DNA from: Phycisphaera sp.
Lineage (GTDB): Bacteria > Planctomycetota > Phycisphaerae > Phycisphaerales > UBA1924
Length of the DNA: 64,000 nucleotides
Reading direction: 5' to 3'
NCBI GenBank assembly: GCA_020639255.1
Contig: JACKGZ010000001.1
Span: forward strand, 310,001-374,000
Positions 8,801-17,229 of the stretch are shown here, in pieces (position 1 is the first letter of the stretch; every line of letters starts with the position of its first letter). A program made the position numbers and the translations under genes. The notes under the pieces are model-generated. The model searched no databases. It was not told the DNA's origin and was given only the letters and a program-made list of their open reading frames with translations.

Positions 8801-10046
8801 TTTTGCGGAGTACGTCGCGGCGTTCGAGCGCGGCGTCCTTCCAGGCGCCGATACGATCCATGGCGTCGGCGAGCAGTGCGCCGGCGAGCGGGTCTTCGCG
8901 TCGGATGTTGAGCGCGGCGGAGAACGCCGATCGCGCGGTGAGCGGGTCGCGGTTGTTCAGCGCGAGGAATCCATCACGCATCACCTCGTGGTAGCTCGTG
9001 TTGAATTCCGACTCGGCGAGGATCTCGGAGTAGCGTTCGTCCGGGATCTCGATGCCGCAGGCCATGGCCCAGGGGAGGAGGTCGGCAGAGGCGGCGCCCG
9101 GGGTTTCGAGCGCACGCCTTGCGGTCTGGGTCGCCTGATCGAGCTGGCCCCGCATGAATTGTCGCTGAACACCCAGGACGCTGACGACCCGGAGCATGTC
9201 GGGCTTGTCGGCGTGATTGGCGAGGAGTTCGTCGCCGGCTTCGCGCATGCCAAGCAGGTCGAAAGATCGCATCATCTCGCTGAGCGTGCGGGCGTCGAGG
9301 TCGGCGTTGGTCATTGTCGCGGCGATCTCACGAGCGGTGTTGAGATCGCCCATGAGTGCGGTCGCGTGGATGCGGAGCACGGTGAACCGTGCGTCGTCGG
9401 GGTGTTCCTCGCCGAGCTTTTTGACGTACTCGGCCATCTTGCTCCGGCCGATCGTGGGGTCTTCGGTCGACAGGATGGCGAACACCAGGCGGTGGGCCTC
9501 GGGGTCGTCGGGCGTGAGTTCGGTCAGCTTGTAGGCGGCATCGAGCGCGTCGTCGCGTCTGCCCATGGTGACGAGGGATTTGGCCTTTGCGTCGAGGGCG
9601 ACGGTGCTGTTTGGATCGAGCTCGAGAAGTTTGTCGGCGACATCGAGTCTCTCGGTTTGCTGGTTGAGCAGGCCGTGGATCTCGATGAGCAGTTCGAGGG
9701 GTTCGGTCCTGGTGGGCGCAAGGTCCGCGGCTCGCTTTGCGAAGAGTGCGGCCGATCGGAGACCTTCGTTGCCCTGGGAGGGCAGTCGCATGCTCGCGTC
9801 GGCGAGCTTGTACGCGACGTCGGGGTCATCGTTGCGAGTGGCGTGGTAGTAGCCGAGCTTTTCGGCTGCGAGTGGGAGATCGCCACGTTCATAGGCGGCG
9901 AGCCCCTGTTCGCGGCTTTCTTCGAGCGTGCGTGCCTTTACGCGGTTGCGGACGATGCTCAGGCCTACGCCGAGCACGATGACTAAGGCGACGAGTGCTC
10001 CGAGGATCGCGAGTCGCTTGAGGATGCGTTGATTCTTGGTTCGCAT
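5883..10046 (-). CDS. giant membrane-anchored TPR-repeat protein (module A)
   Basis: Predicted 1387-residue protein with one N-terminal membrane segment (about residues 9-32, AILGALVALVIVLGVGL) and an outward-facing body made almost entirely of helical repeats of TPR type, with many A/Y/L-G-x-x-x-A patterns from about residue 45 to the end. Large TPR proteins are recurrent partners of exosortase/EPS loci, where they are thought to scaffold export or polymerisation. It is the last gene of the minus-strand EPS operon, 48 bases after the priming sugar transferase. A second protein of similar design lies at 41049-45605 in module B. No enzymatic motif was seen. The precise role is unknown. Confidence 0.8.
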   Translation of the reverse strand: MRTKNQRILKRLAILGALVALVIVLGVGLSIVRNRVKARTLEESREQGLAAYERGDLPLAAEKLGYYHATRNDDPDVAYKLADASMRLPSQGNEGLRSAALFAKRAADLAPTRTEPLELLIEIHGLLNQQTERLDVADKLLELDPNSTVALDAKAKSLVTMGRRDDALDAAYKLTELTPDDPEAHRLVFAILSTEDPTIGRSKMAEYVKKLGEEHPDDARFTVLRIHATALMGDLNTAREIAATMTNADLDARTLSEMMRSFDLLGMREAGDELLANHADKPDMLRVVSVLGVQRQFMRGQLDQATQTARRALETPGAASADLLPWAMACGIEIPDERYSEILAESEFNTSYHEVMRDGFLALNNRDPLTARSAFSAALNIRREDPLAGALLADAMDRIGAWKDAALERRDVLRKTPEFTTVRLAHIEALVSRGRPVEADSSVREGLELDPSNGALLLAHILCVAEMSSSGVSLPEEVRGAVRLARAMEGDTTDVTPVTIPLARLLVAIGDRPALSSTLDRIASADVNQIDLRALMSLAEAMKSVGLPRSGELFAMIDKADRIDPYIVLERATAMADEGDSQKGLALIDEKVARAKQVSDALGLQMEMARAAYLDRIADSGAIDAIKSLANAHPENAAVQTLVLESQTAWSDRQLISDAVSRLRSITGDNSTGWRLHEARRMLVFDPTEQSAAAVVNLLGNENPNETADPVSELVLADAMSILGDARASADHLERAIDAGIDSPALVLRLISIRQSMGDIDNARRRATSLTQYEPVNDQIRRERVAALIRLGLYEPARKDADKLADSQDARNLIIAAALSGKLGEPAETNKRLDALMALNDVPDQVLSAATLTLVEADRTRDAYLLLERHRKPEPSTDFVLAESTLLETTGRPEDAATILADAVRTNKDAALFTAQAGLLSRLGRVDEAKSACDAGLAQAPTNQQLLLLKEAIGLVSAQHSTSIGEDAQAARRVIEALRANTVESSNPAELVRQLRVITEQEPTFYPGWSVLTAQLQSQGRFEEASETALTAMRIMPGDPRPARLAVDALLLINEPRRALAAADEWSRRSKPDSYQADTTMAALHIRLGSPTNAAQVLKPWVDRITGDPEAAPILVRLLAAVDILRGDENAAWNLVKPRVDRDPQWLAHAIEVSRDLIQIKAPINASVSWLDRVTNEWKLGTDDTLRVAQARMDIATATGSESDVLLAIESLDRLRAMPDQSEWQMRGGMLLRIAAERMLGRTSDAAQHARELAAARPNDTIALSMHALTSIESGGDAQQALTTASRAVQQAEQNTRDRSELTTALDALGQAQLATGKIAEAETTFRRLLGLQSDSAMARLGLAEVFLANGQPAEARRMVQSAGVTDALKRSPWIQTRIDRISQRLP

Positions 10047-10094
10047 GGTTGTCGGTCCGTGACAGTCGTTTATGCGTGATGGTGAGGTCTGTAA

Positions 10095-11525
10095 TTATGA
10101 GCGGAAGACGATTTTTTTGACGGTCTCGACCATGATCCAGATGTCCAGCCGCCACGAGTTGTTCTGGACATACTCGAGATCGAATCGGATCCATTCCTGG
10201 AAGTCGGTCATCGGCATGCGCTGGCTCTTGACCTGCCAGAGACCGGTGATGCCGGGGCGGACACTGAGGCGTGCCTCTCGCCATGCGGGGCAGTACTGGT
10301 TTTCGTTGTCGGGGCTCGGGCGCGGGCCGACGATCGACATGTGCCCGACGAGCACGTTGAAGAACTGAGGGAGTTCGTCGATCTTGTACTTGCGGATGAA
10401 CTTACCGATGCGGAGCAGCCGCGGGTCGTTGTCCATGTGGAACTGCGGCCCGTCGGATTTGTTCTGCGCTTGGAGTTGCTTCTTGATCTCCTCGGCGTCG
10501 CGGCGCATCGATCGGAATTTGAGGCAGGGGAACGACCGCCCGCCGAACTGCTGGCGGTAGTGCTTGAAGAAGAAGGGCCTGCCGTCGTCGAGATAGATCG
10601 CGGCCATGATGATCGGGTAGATCGGCAGCGTCACGAGGATGGCGGTGAGTGCGACAACGATGTCGAACGCACGTTTGGAGACCGCCCGGAGCGGGCGTTT
10701 GCGAAGGGTGGGGATGAGACGCCATGCCGAGTGAGTCACGGCGTACCAGTCGATCTCGCTGGGCTGCGCTTTGGCTGTCGGGCTGTCGGGGATGATCGCG
10801 GGGCCGACGACGGTCTCGCCCGATTTGAGATCGTGCCCGGCACCCAGCCAGACGGGCCCGATGATGCGGGCGTTCGGATCGATGGTGCACGTCTCGTGGA
10901 TCCAGACCCCCGGGCTTGGCTGGTAGACGCCCTGGATCACGCCGCTGGGTGAGGCCCAGGAACGGAGTATCCACCGGCGGAAGTCGTCCGAGCCCTCGGC
11001 ATCGGTTTTGAAGATACGTCCGGGGACGCGGAGCGCGACGCGCTGCTCTGTGGGGATCTCTCTGGAGAGCATCCGCGAGGCCTGCTTGCCGCTGAGGGAT
11101 TGGTTCCAGGCGTTGGCGAAGTCGATGCTGGGCGTGATCCAGAGCTGCGCCGAGTGGATCTGGCGGGCGTTGTAGCTTCGGACGAATTTGAGGAATCGGC
11201 CGTCTTCGTCGTCGCGCACGGATTCGCGGTAGGGCGTGCTTTCGGTTTCGACGAGACGGACGCGGATCGCTCTCGGGTGCATCCACGACATGATGCGCAG
11301 CAGTCGTCGCACGCCGAAGCCCACCAGCTTGTCTTCGTCAAGGAGGATGTAGAGCTCGGGCCCGTTTGGGTCGGGCCGCGGGCCTTTGGGGCGCACGATC
11401 TGGAAGCCACGGCTCGCCCAGTAGCGGTCGTGGATCTCGGTGAGCGTGAGACCCCATACGGGCGTCGCGGCGTCCGGGCAGACACTCTTGAGAGCGGGCG
11501 GATCCTGGCGCAGCAGCGTGCTCAC
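10095..11525 (-). CDS. polyprenyl-phosphate sugar-1-phosphate transferase (exopolysaccharide priming enzyme) with N-terminal extension
   Basis: Transfers a sugar-1-phosphate to undecaprenyl phosphate to start a repeat unit at the inner membrane. The C-terminal 200 residues carry the bacterial sugar transferase domain: KRAFDIVVAL before a hydrophobic stretch, FFKHYRQQFGG, KFRSMRRDAEE, KYKIDELPQFFNVL, GPRPSP and RPGITGLWQV. The first 270 residues are not the multi-span region of WbaP-type enzymes; they include a short hexapeptide-like stretch (IHETCTIDPNARIIGPVWLG). The start is GTG at 11525, overlapping the stop of the Wzc-like gene as GTGA. The sugar it transfers cannot be read from the sequence. 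Confidence 0.9.
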   Translation of the reverse strand: MSTLLRQDPPALKSVCPDAATPVWGLTLTEIHDRYWASRGFQIVRPKGPRPDPNGPELYILLDEDKLVGFGVRRLLRIMSWMHPRAIRVRLVETESTPYRESVRDDEDGRFLKFVRSYNARQIHSAQLWITPSIDFANAWNQSLSGKQASRMLSREIPTEQRVALRVPGRIFKTDAEGSDDFRRWILRSWASPSGVIQGVYQPSPGVWIHETCTIDPNARIIGPVWLGAGHDLKSGETVVGPAIIPDSPTAKAQPSEIDWYAVTHSAWRLIPTLRKRPLRAVSKRAFDIVVALTAILVTLPIYPIIMAAIYLDDGRPFFFKHYRQQFGGRSFPCLKFRSMRRDAEEIKKQLQAQNKSDGPQFHMDNDPRLLRIGKFIRKYKIDELPQFFNVLVGHMSIVGPRPSPDNENQYCPAWREARLSVRPGITGLWQVKSQRMPMTDFQEWIRFDLEYVQNNSWRLDIWIMVETVKKIVFRS

Positions 11526-13759
11526 GTCCCTGTCTCGTCCTCTGCGGGGTCAAGCGTTCCGATGCGATCGGTCTTTGGAGCCGGGATGCTGCCCACGATG
11601 GAGCGGTCCATGTCGAGCGACTGCTCGCCCGTTCGGCGGGGCATCTGGTGCATACTCGGAGCGCCAACGGAGGCTGCGCTCAGGCTGCGGCGGAGGTCTT
11701 CGGGGTCGGCTCGGTTGAAGACGAGGCCCGTGCTGCGGACGCCGAGGCGTTCGAGGCGCGAGACGGCGGCTTGCACGACCGCGTCGGCCTGACCACGCGC
11801 GACCACGAGCAGCACCTGATCGGCTGCGGCTGTGACGATACCCGCTTCGAGGCTGCCAAGGACCGGGCCGGTGTCCATGAGGATGACATCGAACCGCTCG
11901 CGGAGCCAGTCGATGACCTGCTGGATGGGTCGGCTTGCGAGCTGCTCGGGCCTGCACTTTGTGGTGTCGCCGATGGGCATCGCGTAGAGCTTGTCGGTCT
12001 GTGTGTGCTTGATGCACTTGGTGGGCTCTAGGCCCGTGAGCAGATCTGCCACACCTCGGCGGCCCGAAAGCCCGAGGCGAGCGGTGAGGCCGCCGCCGAC
12101 GAGGTCCATGTCGACGAGGATGGTGCGCAGTCCGGTGAGCGCGTACGAGGCGCCGAGCGACTGGATGAGCGTTGTTTTGCCGTCGCCGGGTTCGGCGCTG
12201 GTGCACGAGATGACGACGGATGTTTTGTCGTTGTAGCCCTGGATGGACTGGAGCGTGTTGCGGAGGTTGTGGACGCTGACGGCCGCGATGCGCTCGTTCT
12301 CGGGGTCGTGGCGTTCGAGCTCGGGTAGCGTGCCGAGCAGTGGCGGCAGGGTGCGGATGGATTCGAGGTCGTCGACGTAGCGGAACTCGCGTTTGATCGA
12401 GCCGAAGGCGACGATCGCGGCGACGCCCATGAACGAGCCGGCGATGAAGCCGAGGCCTGCGAGCATCGGGCGTTTGTCGGGGGCCTTTACGGCGGCGGAG
12501 GGCGGGCTGACGATCTGGATACGGCCCTGCTGCCGGCGGTCCTGGTTGAGCCGAAGGTTGGCGCGGCGCTGCAGGAGTTCGGAGCGGTTCGCCTTGAACT
12601 GAGCGAGGTCTTCGGCGTCGCGTGCGATCTTTTCCTGAGCCGCGCGCAGTTCCCGCAGGCGTTCGTCGCGGAGGGCCCGGATTTGCTGGTTGCGGATCTG
12701 CTGCTCGTAGAGCTGCTGGAGATTGAGCTTCCCGGGATCGACCGTGGCCAGCCCGGTATTGATGCGTCCGCGGACCTCTTCGGCCTTGCGATCGATCATC
12801 TGCATGAGGATCTCACGCTCTTGGCGCAGTCGTTCGATCTCGGGGTACCGGCTGCCCTTGGTTGCACTGAGGTATTGGATCGTTGAATCGAGCTCGTCGC
12901 GCTTGTTGAGCATCGCCATGAGCTGCGGATCCTGATCGGCCATGTCCTCGGGTTGGAGCTGCTTGGGATCGACCGAGGCGCTCTGCGGCTCGTTCTCGGC
13001 TTGCTGCTTTCTCAGATCGATCGTGATCCGGAGCTCGTCGCTTTCTCGCTGGATCTGGGCGAGTTCGTTCTCAAGGCTGGCGATCTGCCCGCTGAGATCG
13101 GTCGAGCCGTACTCGCGAGTCGCGATCTGGATGGATTGTGTGATACTCTGGATCTGGCCGTCGAGCTCTCGGATGAGCTTGTTGAGTTCGTTTTCTTCCG
13201 CAGCGATGCTGTTGCTGGCCTGCTCCTGCTTTTGGAATGCCTCGACGACCGAGACGAGCGCTTCGCGAGCGGTCTTCGGGTCTTCGGTCGTGCAGGTGGC
13301 GGTGAAGTACGACTTGTTTTTCTTGAAGTCGACGCTGATCGAACTATCGAGTTTACGTGCGCCTTGCTCGGCGTCGGGCCAGCCGGCGGCCTGGAGTTCG
13401 GGGTCGTCGGCGGCGTCGAGGAACACCGGGTCGGAGACGAACTCGATCGACTTGCGCTCGACGTAGTCCGTGAATTTGCCGTCGACGTCCTGCGTTTCGC
13501 CCGTCACATCGATGATCTTTTCCTGGACGAGAATCTGGACGCGGCTCTCGTATTCGAGGCCCTTGCGTGTGTAGCCGACGACGGCGAAGACGAGGCCGAG
13601 GACAACAGCGGTGATGATGGTGAGCGGCACGCGCCCGCGGATGGACCGCTTGGCGAGCGTGACGAGATCGAGCGCCTGCTCTTCGGCGCCCAGCGGCATG
13701 AACTCCTCGGGCGTGGGTTTGTGCATGGGGCCGTCGTGGTCGTACATCGAACTGCTCAC
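11522..13759 (-). CDS. Wzc-like polysaccharide copolymerase with tyrosine-kinase-type ATPase domain (module A)
   Basis: A 745-residue inner-membrane protein. It has a Wzz-like domain between membrane segments near 46-63 and 433-452, with a long coiled-coil region (180-400), then a cytoplasmic BY-kinase-type ATPase domain. Walker A is intact (AEPGDGKTT, Lys528), Walker A' is VDMDLVGGGLT (549-559) and Walker B is ILMDTGP (about 626-632). Such proteins set chain length and couple polymerisation to export. No C-terminal tyrosine cluster is visible, so autophosphorylation control may differ or be absent. It starts with GTG at 13759, overlapping the EpsI stop. Its module B paralog (38788-41013) has lost the Walker A lysine. 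Confidence 0.9.
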   Translation of the reverse strand: MSSSMYDHDGPMHKPTPEEFMPLGAEEQALDLVTLAKRSIRGRVPLTIITAVVLGLVFAVVGYTRKGLEYESRVQILVQEKIIDVTGETQDVDGKFTDYVERKSIEFVSDPVFLDAADDPELQAAGWPDAEQGARKLDSSISVDFKKNKSYFTATCTTEDPKTAREALVSVVEAFQKQEQASNSIAAEENELNKLIRELDGQIQSITQSIQIATREYGSTDLSGQIASLENELAQIQRESDELRITIDLRKQQAENEPQSASVDPKQLQPEDMADQDPQLMAMLNKRDELDSTIQYLSATKGSRYPEIERLRQEREILMQMIDRKAEEVRGRINTGLATVDPGKLNLQQLYEQQIRNQQIRALRDERLRELRAAQEKIARDAEDLAQFKANRSELLQRRANLRLNQDRRQQGRIQIVSPPSAAVKAPDKRPMLAGLGFIAGSFMGVAAIVAFGSIKREFRYVDDLESIRTLPPLLGTLPELERHDPENERIAAVSVHNLRNTLQSIQGYNDKTSVVISCTSAEPGDGKTTLIQSLGASYALTGLRTILVDMDLVGGGLTARLGLSGRRGVADLLTGLEPTKCIKHTQTDKLYAMPIGDTTKCRPEQLASRPIQQVIDWLRERFDVILMDTGPVLGSLEAGIVTAAADQVLLVVARGQADAVVQAAVSRLERLGVRSTGLVFNRADPEDLRRSLSAASVGAPSMHQMPRRTGEQSLDMDRSIVGSIPAPKTDRIGTLDPAEDETGT

Positions 13760-14466
13760 TTGAGTCCCTCCGCCACGGTCTCGATCACCGGGTCGAGTGC
13801 TGGGGCGATTTCCTCCAGCACGCGGACCACGTCGGCGCTCGGCCTGTCGCTGTCGAAGATGATCTGAATCTGGGCTGAACCGAGCAGGTTCCGCCTGCGG
13901 TTCTCAGATGCTCCTCGTACGCCGCTCAGGTCAGCGTAGATCGCCTGGGCCGGTTCTGGCATGCCCTGCGTCGGAAGAGCGAAGAAAAGCCCGATAGTAA
14001 TGTCCATTGGTTTGCCGAATTCGCCCATCCGCTCGAAGCGGAAGACGGTCAGATCCCGCTGCTCGCCCGCGAACGTCGCCTTGACGGTCTCGGAGCCCTT
14101 GGGGGTCCAGCCCGTGGCGGGGTAGCAGCGCATCGGGTAATGCCCCTGCATATCGCGGACGTCGGTGCAGTGGACGAGGACGAGTCGGAAGCGGTCGCTC
14201 TCGCTCGAATAGCCCCGGTGGAGCACCCGGTTGGGCCTGAGCATCTCGAGCACCTGGGGCGGCGCGGTGGAGAGGTTGGTCCCGGTCCAGTTGCCGACGC
14301 GGTAGGGCATCCGATCGATGGTTCGGGCGACGTTCTCGAAGTAGCCCTCGACGTTCTCGGGTGGCGAGGGGTTGAGCGTTCCGACCGCCAACAGCGCGAT
14401 GAGCAGAGCGCCCGAGAGAGCCGGGATCAGCAGCCGTTTGACCGGGTTGTTGATCGATCTAGGCAT
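13756..14466 (-). CDS. EpsI-family protein (stand-alone, module A)
   Basis: A 236-residue protein with one N-terminal membrane anchor (LLIPALSGALLIALLAVG) and an outward domain of the EpsI/DUF3485 type. The key motif is QGHYPMRCYPATGW, matching the family pattern of a Cys inside HxPxxC(Y/L)xGxGW-like sequence. EpsI is a constant companion of exosortases, and its activity is not settled. The ATG at 14466 lies 2 bases past the exosortase stop; a longer frame runs upstream but its translation is a shadow of the exosortase gene. In module B the equivalent domain is fused to the exosortase C-terminus. Confidence 0.88.
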   Translation of the reverse strand: MPRSINNPVKRLLIPALSGALLIALLAVGTLNPSPPENVEGYFENVARTIDRMPYRVGNWTGTNLSTAPPQVLEMLRPNRVLHRGYSSESDRFRLVLVHCTDVRDMQGHYPMRCYPATGWTPKGSETVKATFAGEQRDLTVFRFERMGEFGKPMDITIGLFFALPTQGMPEPAQAIYADLSGVRGASENRRRNLLGSAQIQIIFDSDRPSADVVRVLEEIAPALDPVIETVAEGLK

Positions 14467-14468
14467 GG

Positions 14469-15335
14469 CTACTCGCGCATCGCTCCATAATTGAGAACCG
14501 GCAGCTCCATCCAGCGGAGGAGCCTCATGATCGCCCAGAGCACGACCAGTGCGATCACCATCATGAACCAGCCCGAGAGGTCGTGGAATGTGGTTGCGGT
14601 GTTCTCGCTTGCGTAGCCGTAGAACATGACCGTGGGCATGAGCCTGAGGATGTTGACGACGACGGCGAGGAGCGGGCTGGATGCGAGCAGGAGCGCTCGG
14701 ACCATCGAGCGGGCTGGGATCGAGAATGCGAAGGTGTAGGTGACGACGAAGAGGGCGGCGACCATGCGCATGCCGTTGCAGGCTTCGGCGATGACGACGT
14801 TGTGCCCGTTGATGATGAGGGCGTTGCCCGAGCGGACGACTGGGACGCCGAAGAGGTCGAGCAGGTACTGCGAGCAGCGGGCGCTGATTTCCTGGAGCGG
14901 CTGGGCGATCTCGAGTCGGATGACGGCGGGCACGGGCAGGAGGAAGAGCATTGCCGTCGCAGGGACAGCCATTTTGATGATCGGCTTGGTGCCGCCGACC
15001 GAGAGCACGCATCCGAGCAGGAGCATGAGCGCGGAGAAGTGCCAGAAAAGGTCACGCGAGTGTCGCAGGCCGAGTTCGCCGATACCCCATGCCGCGAGGA
15101 TGACGATCGGTCCGAGGATCGAGCCCTTGGGCTTGCATCGGATGAGCCGACCTCGGCGGAGCCATGCGAGCCAGACGACAACCGGGATTGCGAGCAGGAC
15201 GTGGGATTGTTCGGAGTCGTACCGGCCCTGATTGAAGATGTCGACCCAGGCGCTCCACGACGCGGCGACCGCGGCGATGACGAGCACCGCCAGCGCTATG
15301 CAGTCGACCATTCGCCAGTTCCGGATCATGAGCAT
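14469..15335 (-). CDS. exosortase (module A)
   Basis: A 288-residue polytopic membrane protein of the exosortase/archaeosortase family, which cleaves C-terminal PEP-CTERM-type sorting signals in a transpeptidase-like reaction. All three catalytic residues are in place: Cys186 in AEACNGMRM, Arg231 in NILRLMP and His251 in FHDLSGW. There are about eight hydrophobic segments. It is co-transcribed with EpsI (2-base gap) and lies beside Wzc-like and priming-transferase genes, the usual EPS setting. The likely substrates are the four Pro-x-Pro-tailed proteins at 2.2-5.6 kb and others elsewhere, an inference. The exosortase subtype cannot be assigned without a profile search. Confidence 0.92.
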   Translation of the reverse strand: MLMIRNWRMVDCIALAVLVIAAVAASWSAWVDIFNQGRYDSEQSHVLLAIPVVVWLAWLRRGRLIRCKPKGSILGPIVILAAWGIGELGLRHSRDLFWHFSALMLLLGCVLSVGGTKPIIKMAVPATAMLFLLPVPAVIRLEIAQPLQEISARCSQYLLDLFGVPVVRSGNALIINGHNVVIAEACNGMRMVAALFVVTYTFAFSIPARSMVRALLLASSPLLAVVVNILRLMPTVMFYGYASENTATTFHDLSGWFMMVIALVVLWAIMRLLRWMELPVLNYGAMRE

Positions 15336-15377
15336 CGAGAGCGTGAACCCCAGAGACCGACACGAGAGAAACGCGGC

Positions 15378-16319
15378 TTACTCGGCCGCGACGACAGAAT
15401 CGACGACGACAGCCCCGGCGGGCACCACGGCCCCGGGGCAGACAAGCGACCGAACAACGATCGCGCCAGGCCCGACTTTCGCGCCGGGCATCACCACAGC
15501 ATCGGCGACAATCGCGTCCCGCGCCACCCTTGCGTCCTCGGCGATGCGTGTTTTATCGAGCGTGCGCGTCAGAGGCCGAAGCGGTCCGAGAACCGGCGGG
15601 CTGTCGTTGATCGGGCAAGACTGGCCCACGGCTACTGCGGACGCGGAGAGGAATTGCTCGCGTGTGCGCAACGGGAAGGGCATGAAGTTCAGTGTGGTCG
15701 ACGTCCGGACGTTCAGGCCCTCGTCGATGCAGCGGGGGAGCCATTGCTCCTTGATGTCCATATAACCGGCTTCGGGCACGTTCTGCAGCGCCGAGCAGCG
15801 CATGAGCATGATGCCCGCGGGCGAGCCGTCGGGTGATCGTGAGATGAGGATGTCCGGCTCGTACATGTTCCAGTCTTGGACGAGGTGCACGAGTGAGCCG
15901 GCGATGTAGCGAGCGGCTTCGGCGACGAGGATGATTGAGTCGGGGTCGTCCTTGCGCGTCACGTCACGCAGCACACCCGCCGGGCCGCGGAACTCATCGG
16001 GCTCGGCCATGGTGCGCACGTCAAAGCGTTCATCGGAGAGTGTGTGCGTTGGTTCGTAGGGTGGGCCGCTGTGCACGACGCGGATGGAGGGTCGTCCGAT
16101 GCCGGCCTGGTGTGACAGGTGATCGAGCACGTCGCACCAACGACCGAAGACGGTTTCGTGCGCGGTGAGCCAGAGTTCGAGCGTGAGTCGGTGCGTGAGC
16201 TTTGCCAGAGGTGACGGCACGAGCCCACCCGCCAGAAGGATGCAGGTCTCCAGCCGGGGGCCGGCCATGGGCGGCTCCGCAGGTATGTCCTGCTCAAGGG
16301 TTGGGGCGTGTCGGATCAT
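15378..16319 (-). CDS. nucleotidyltransferase-like protein with C-terminal hexapeptide repeats
   Basis: A 313-residue protein. The N-terminal two thirds look like a diverged sugar nucleotidyltransferase fold (ETCILLAGGL near residue 26, LVQDWNMYEPDILIS and a GIMLMRCSAL-like strand), but the canonical GxGTRLxPLT loop is absent. The C-terminus (about 245-313) has left-handed beta-helix hexapeptides such as ARDAIVADAVVMPGAKVGPGAIV. This layout resembles NDP-sugar pyrophosphorylases of the GlmU/ManC kind with a degenerate active site, so it may be regulatory or have a changed substrate. It sits between the WecG-type gene and the exosortase, with 42 bases to the latter. Confidence 0.6.
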   Translation of the reverse strand: MIRHAPTLEQDIPAEPPMAGPRLETCILLAGGLVPSPLAKLTHRLTLELWLTAHETVFGRWCDVLDHLSHQAGIGRPSIRVVHSGPPYEPTHTLSDERFDVRTMAEPDEFRGPAGVLRDVTRKDDPDSIILVAEAARYIAGSLVHLVQDWNMYEPDILISRSPDGSPAGIMLMRCSALQNVPEAGYMDIKEQWLPRCIDEGLNVRTSTTLNFMPFPLRTREQFLSASAVAVGQSCPINDSPPVLGPLRPLTRTLDKTRIAEDARVARDAIVADAVVMPGAKVGPGAIVVRSLVCPGAVVPAGAVVVDSVVAAE

Positions 16320-16443
16320 CTCTCATTACCCGCCTAGGTAGGGGGTTTCTCGGGCTGGTGCTTCTCCTCATCCATCGCCATGTTTGGCGACCAACTGAGT
16401 CTACGCGACAAGCTTGGATTTACAAACATGAGTGACGCAACAC

Positions 16444-17229
16444 TCATCCCCTGAATCGGGCGAGTATTGATCCGCCGAGCACGCGGAAGGCGAAAGGGAT
16501 CCCAACGAGGATGTAGCGTTTGGCGAGTCGGCCGGGCTCTTGGAGTAGGCGGTGGACCCATTCGAGTCCGAGACGCCTGATCCAGGTGGGCGCGCGCTTC
16601 ACGTCGCCCGTCACGAAGCTCAGGCTGATGCCGATGCCGAAGAACCAGGCTTTGGGATAGTCGGCGCGGAGCGTGTCGATCAGTCGTTCCTGCTTGGGGC
16701 AGCCGAGCGCGACGAGGATGATGTCGGGTTCGGATTGGGAGAGCTTGGCGCTGATCGCGTTCAACTCGTCGGGGTTCTTCTCGAAGCCGAAGGGCGGGCA
16801 GTGCGTGCCGACGACGCGGAGGCCCTTGTACTTGGCTTGGAGCACGGCTGCGGCTTTGTCTGCGATGCCTTCGTCACCGCCGAGAAGGAAGACGCTGTAG
16901 TTGCGCTCGGCGGCTCGCTCGCAGATGTGCCAGACGAGGTCGGAGCCGGCGACGCGCTCGGGCAGCGGGTCGCCCGAGAGTTTGCTCGCCCAGACGAGCG
17001 GCATGCCGTCGGCGAGTCGGAGCGTTGCGGGCTCGACGAGTCTGGCGAAGTCGGTGTCGTGTGTGAGCTTGTGGAGGATGTCGAGGTTGGGTGTGACGAC
17101 CCAGCCGCCGGTGTGGTTTGAGATCGCGTGATCGATGCGGTCGATCGTTTCGGACATGGTGAGCTTGTGCACCCATGCGCCGGCGATGATGACGCGCGCG
17201 GGCTCCGAGTTGTAGTTCGCCTCACTCAT
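16444..17229 (-). CDS. WecG/TagA/CpsF-family glycosyltransferase
   Basis: A 261-residue transferase of the family that adds ManNAc-type or related residues to lipid-linked GlcNAc in enterobacterial antigen, teichoic acid and EPS synthesis. Family motifs are clear: TPNLDILHKL near the N-terminus, RLADGMPLVWASKL, LLGGDEGIADKAA, VALGCPKQERLI, GIGISLSFVTGDVKRAP and GLEWVHRLLQEPGRLAKRY. The ATG at 17229 overlaps the stop of the preceding GT2 gene as ATGA, so I prefer it to the in-frame start 24 bases upstream. It likely acts on the second sugar of a repeat unit in the cytoplasm, at the membrane surface. Confidence 0.92.
   Translation of the reverse strand: MSEANYNSEPARVIIAGAWVHKLTMSETIDRIDHAISNHTGGWVVTPNLDILHKLTHDTDFARLVEPATLRLADGMPLVWASKLSGDPLPERVAGSDLVWHICERAAERNYSVFLLGGDEGIADKAAAVLQAKYKGLRVVGTHCPPFGFEKNPDELNAISAKLSQSEPDIILVALGCPKQERLIDTLRADYPKAWFFGIGISLSFVTGDVKRAPTWIRRLGLEWVHRLLQEPGRLAKRYILVGIPFAFRVLGGSILARFRG

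Noticed and set aside
8769..9986. 405-codon plus-strand open frame inside the first giant TPR gene
   Set aside because: The opposite strand gives a continuous 1387-residue TPR protein; the plus-strand product has no recognisable features.
14467..15012. N-terminal extension of the EpsI frame into the exosortase gene
   Set aside because: The extra 182 codons translate the exosortase gene out of frame (Arg/His-rich), while the ATG at 14466 starts a normal membrane anchor.
14583..15836. 417-codon plus-strand open frame opposite exosortase A and the hexapeptide protein
   Set aside because: Low-complexity acidic/arginine shadow; both minus-strand genes have family motifs.
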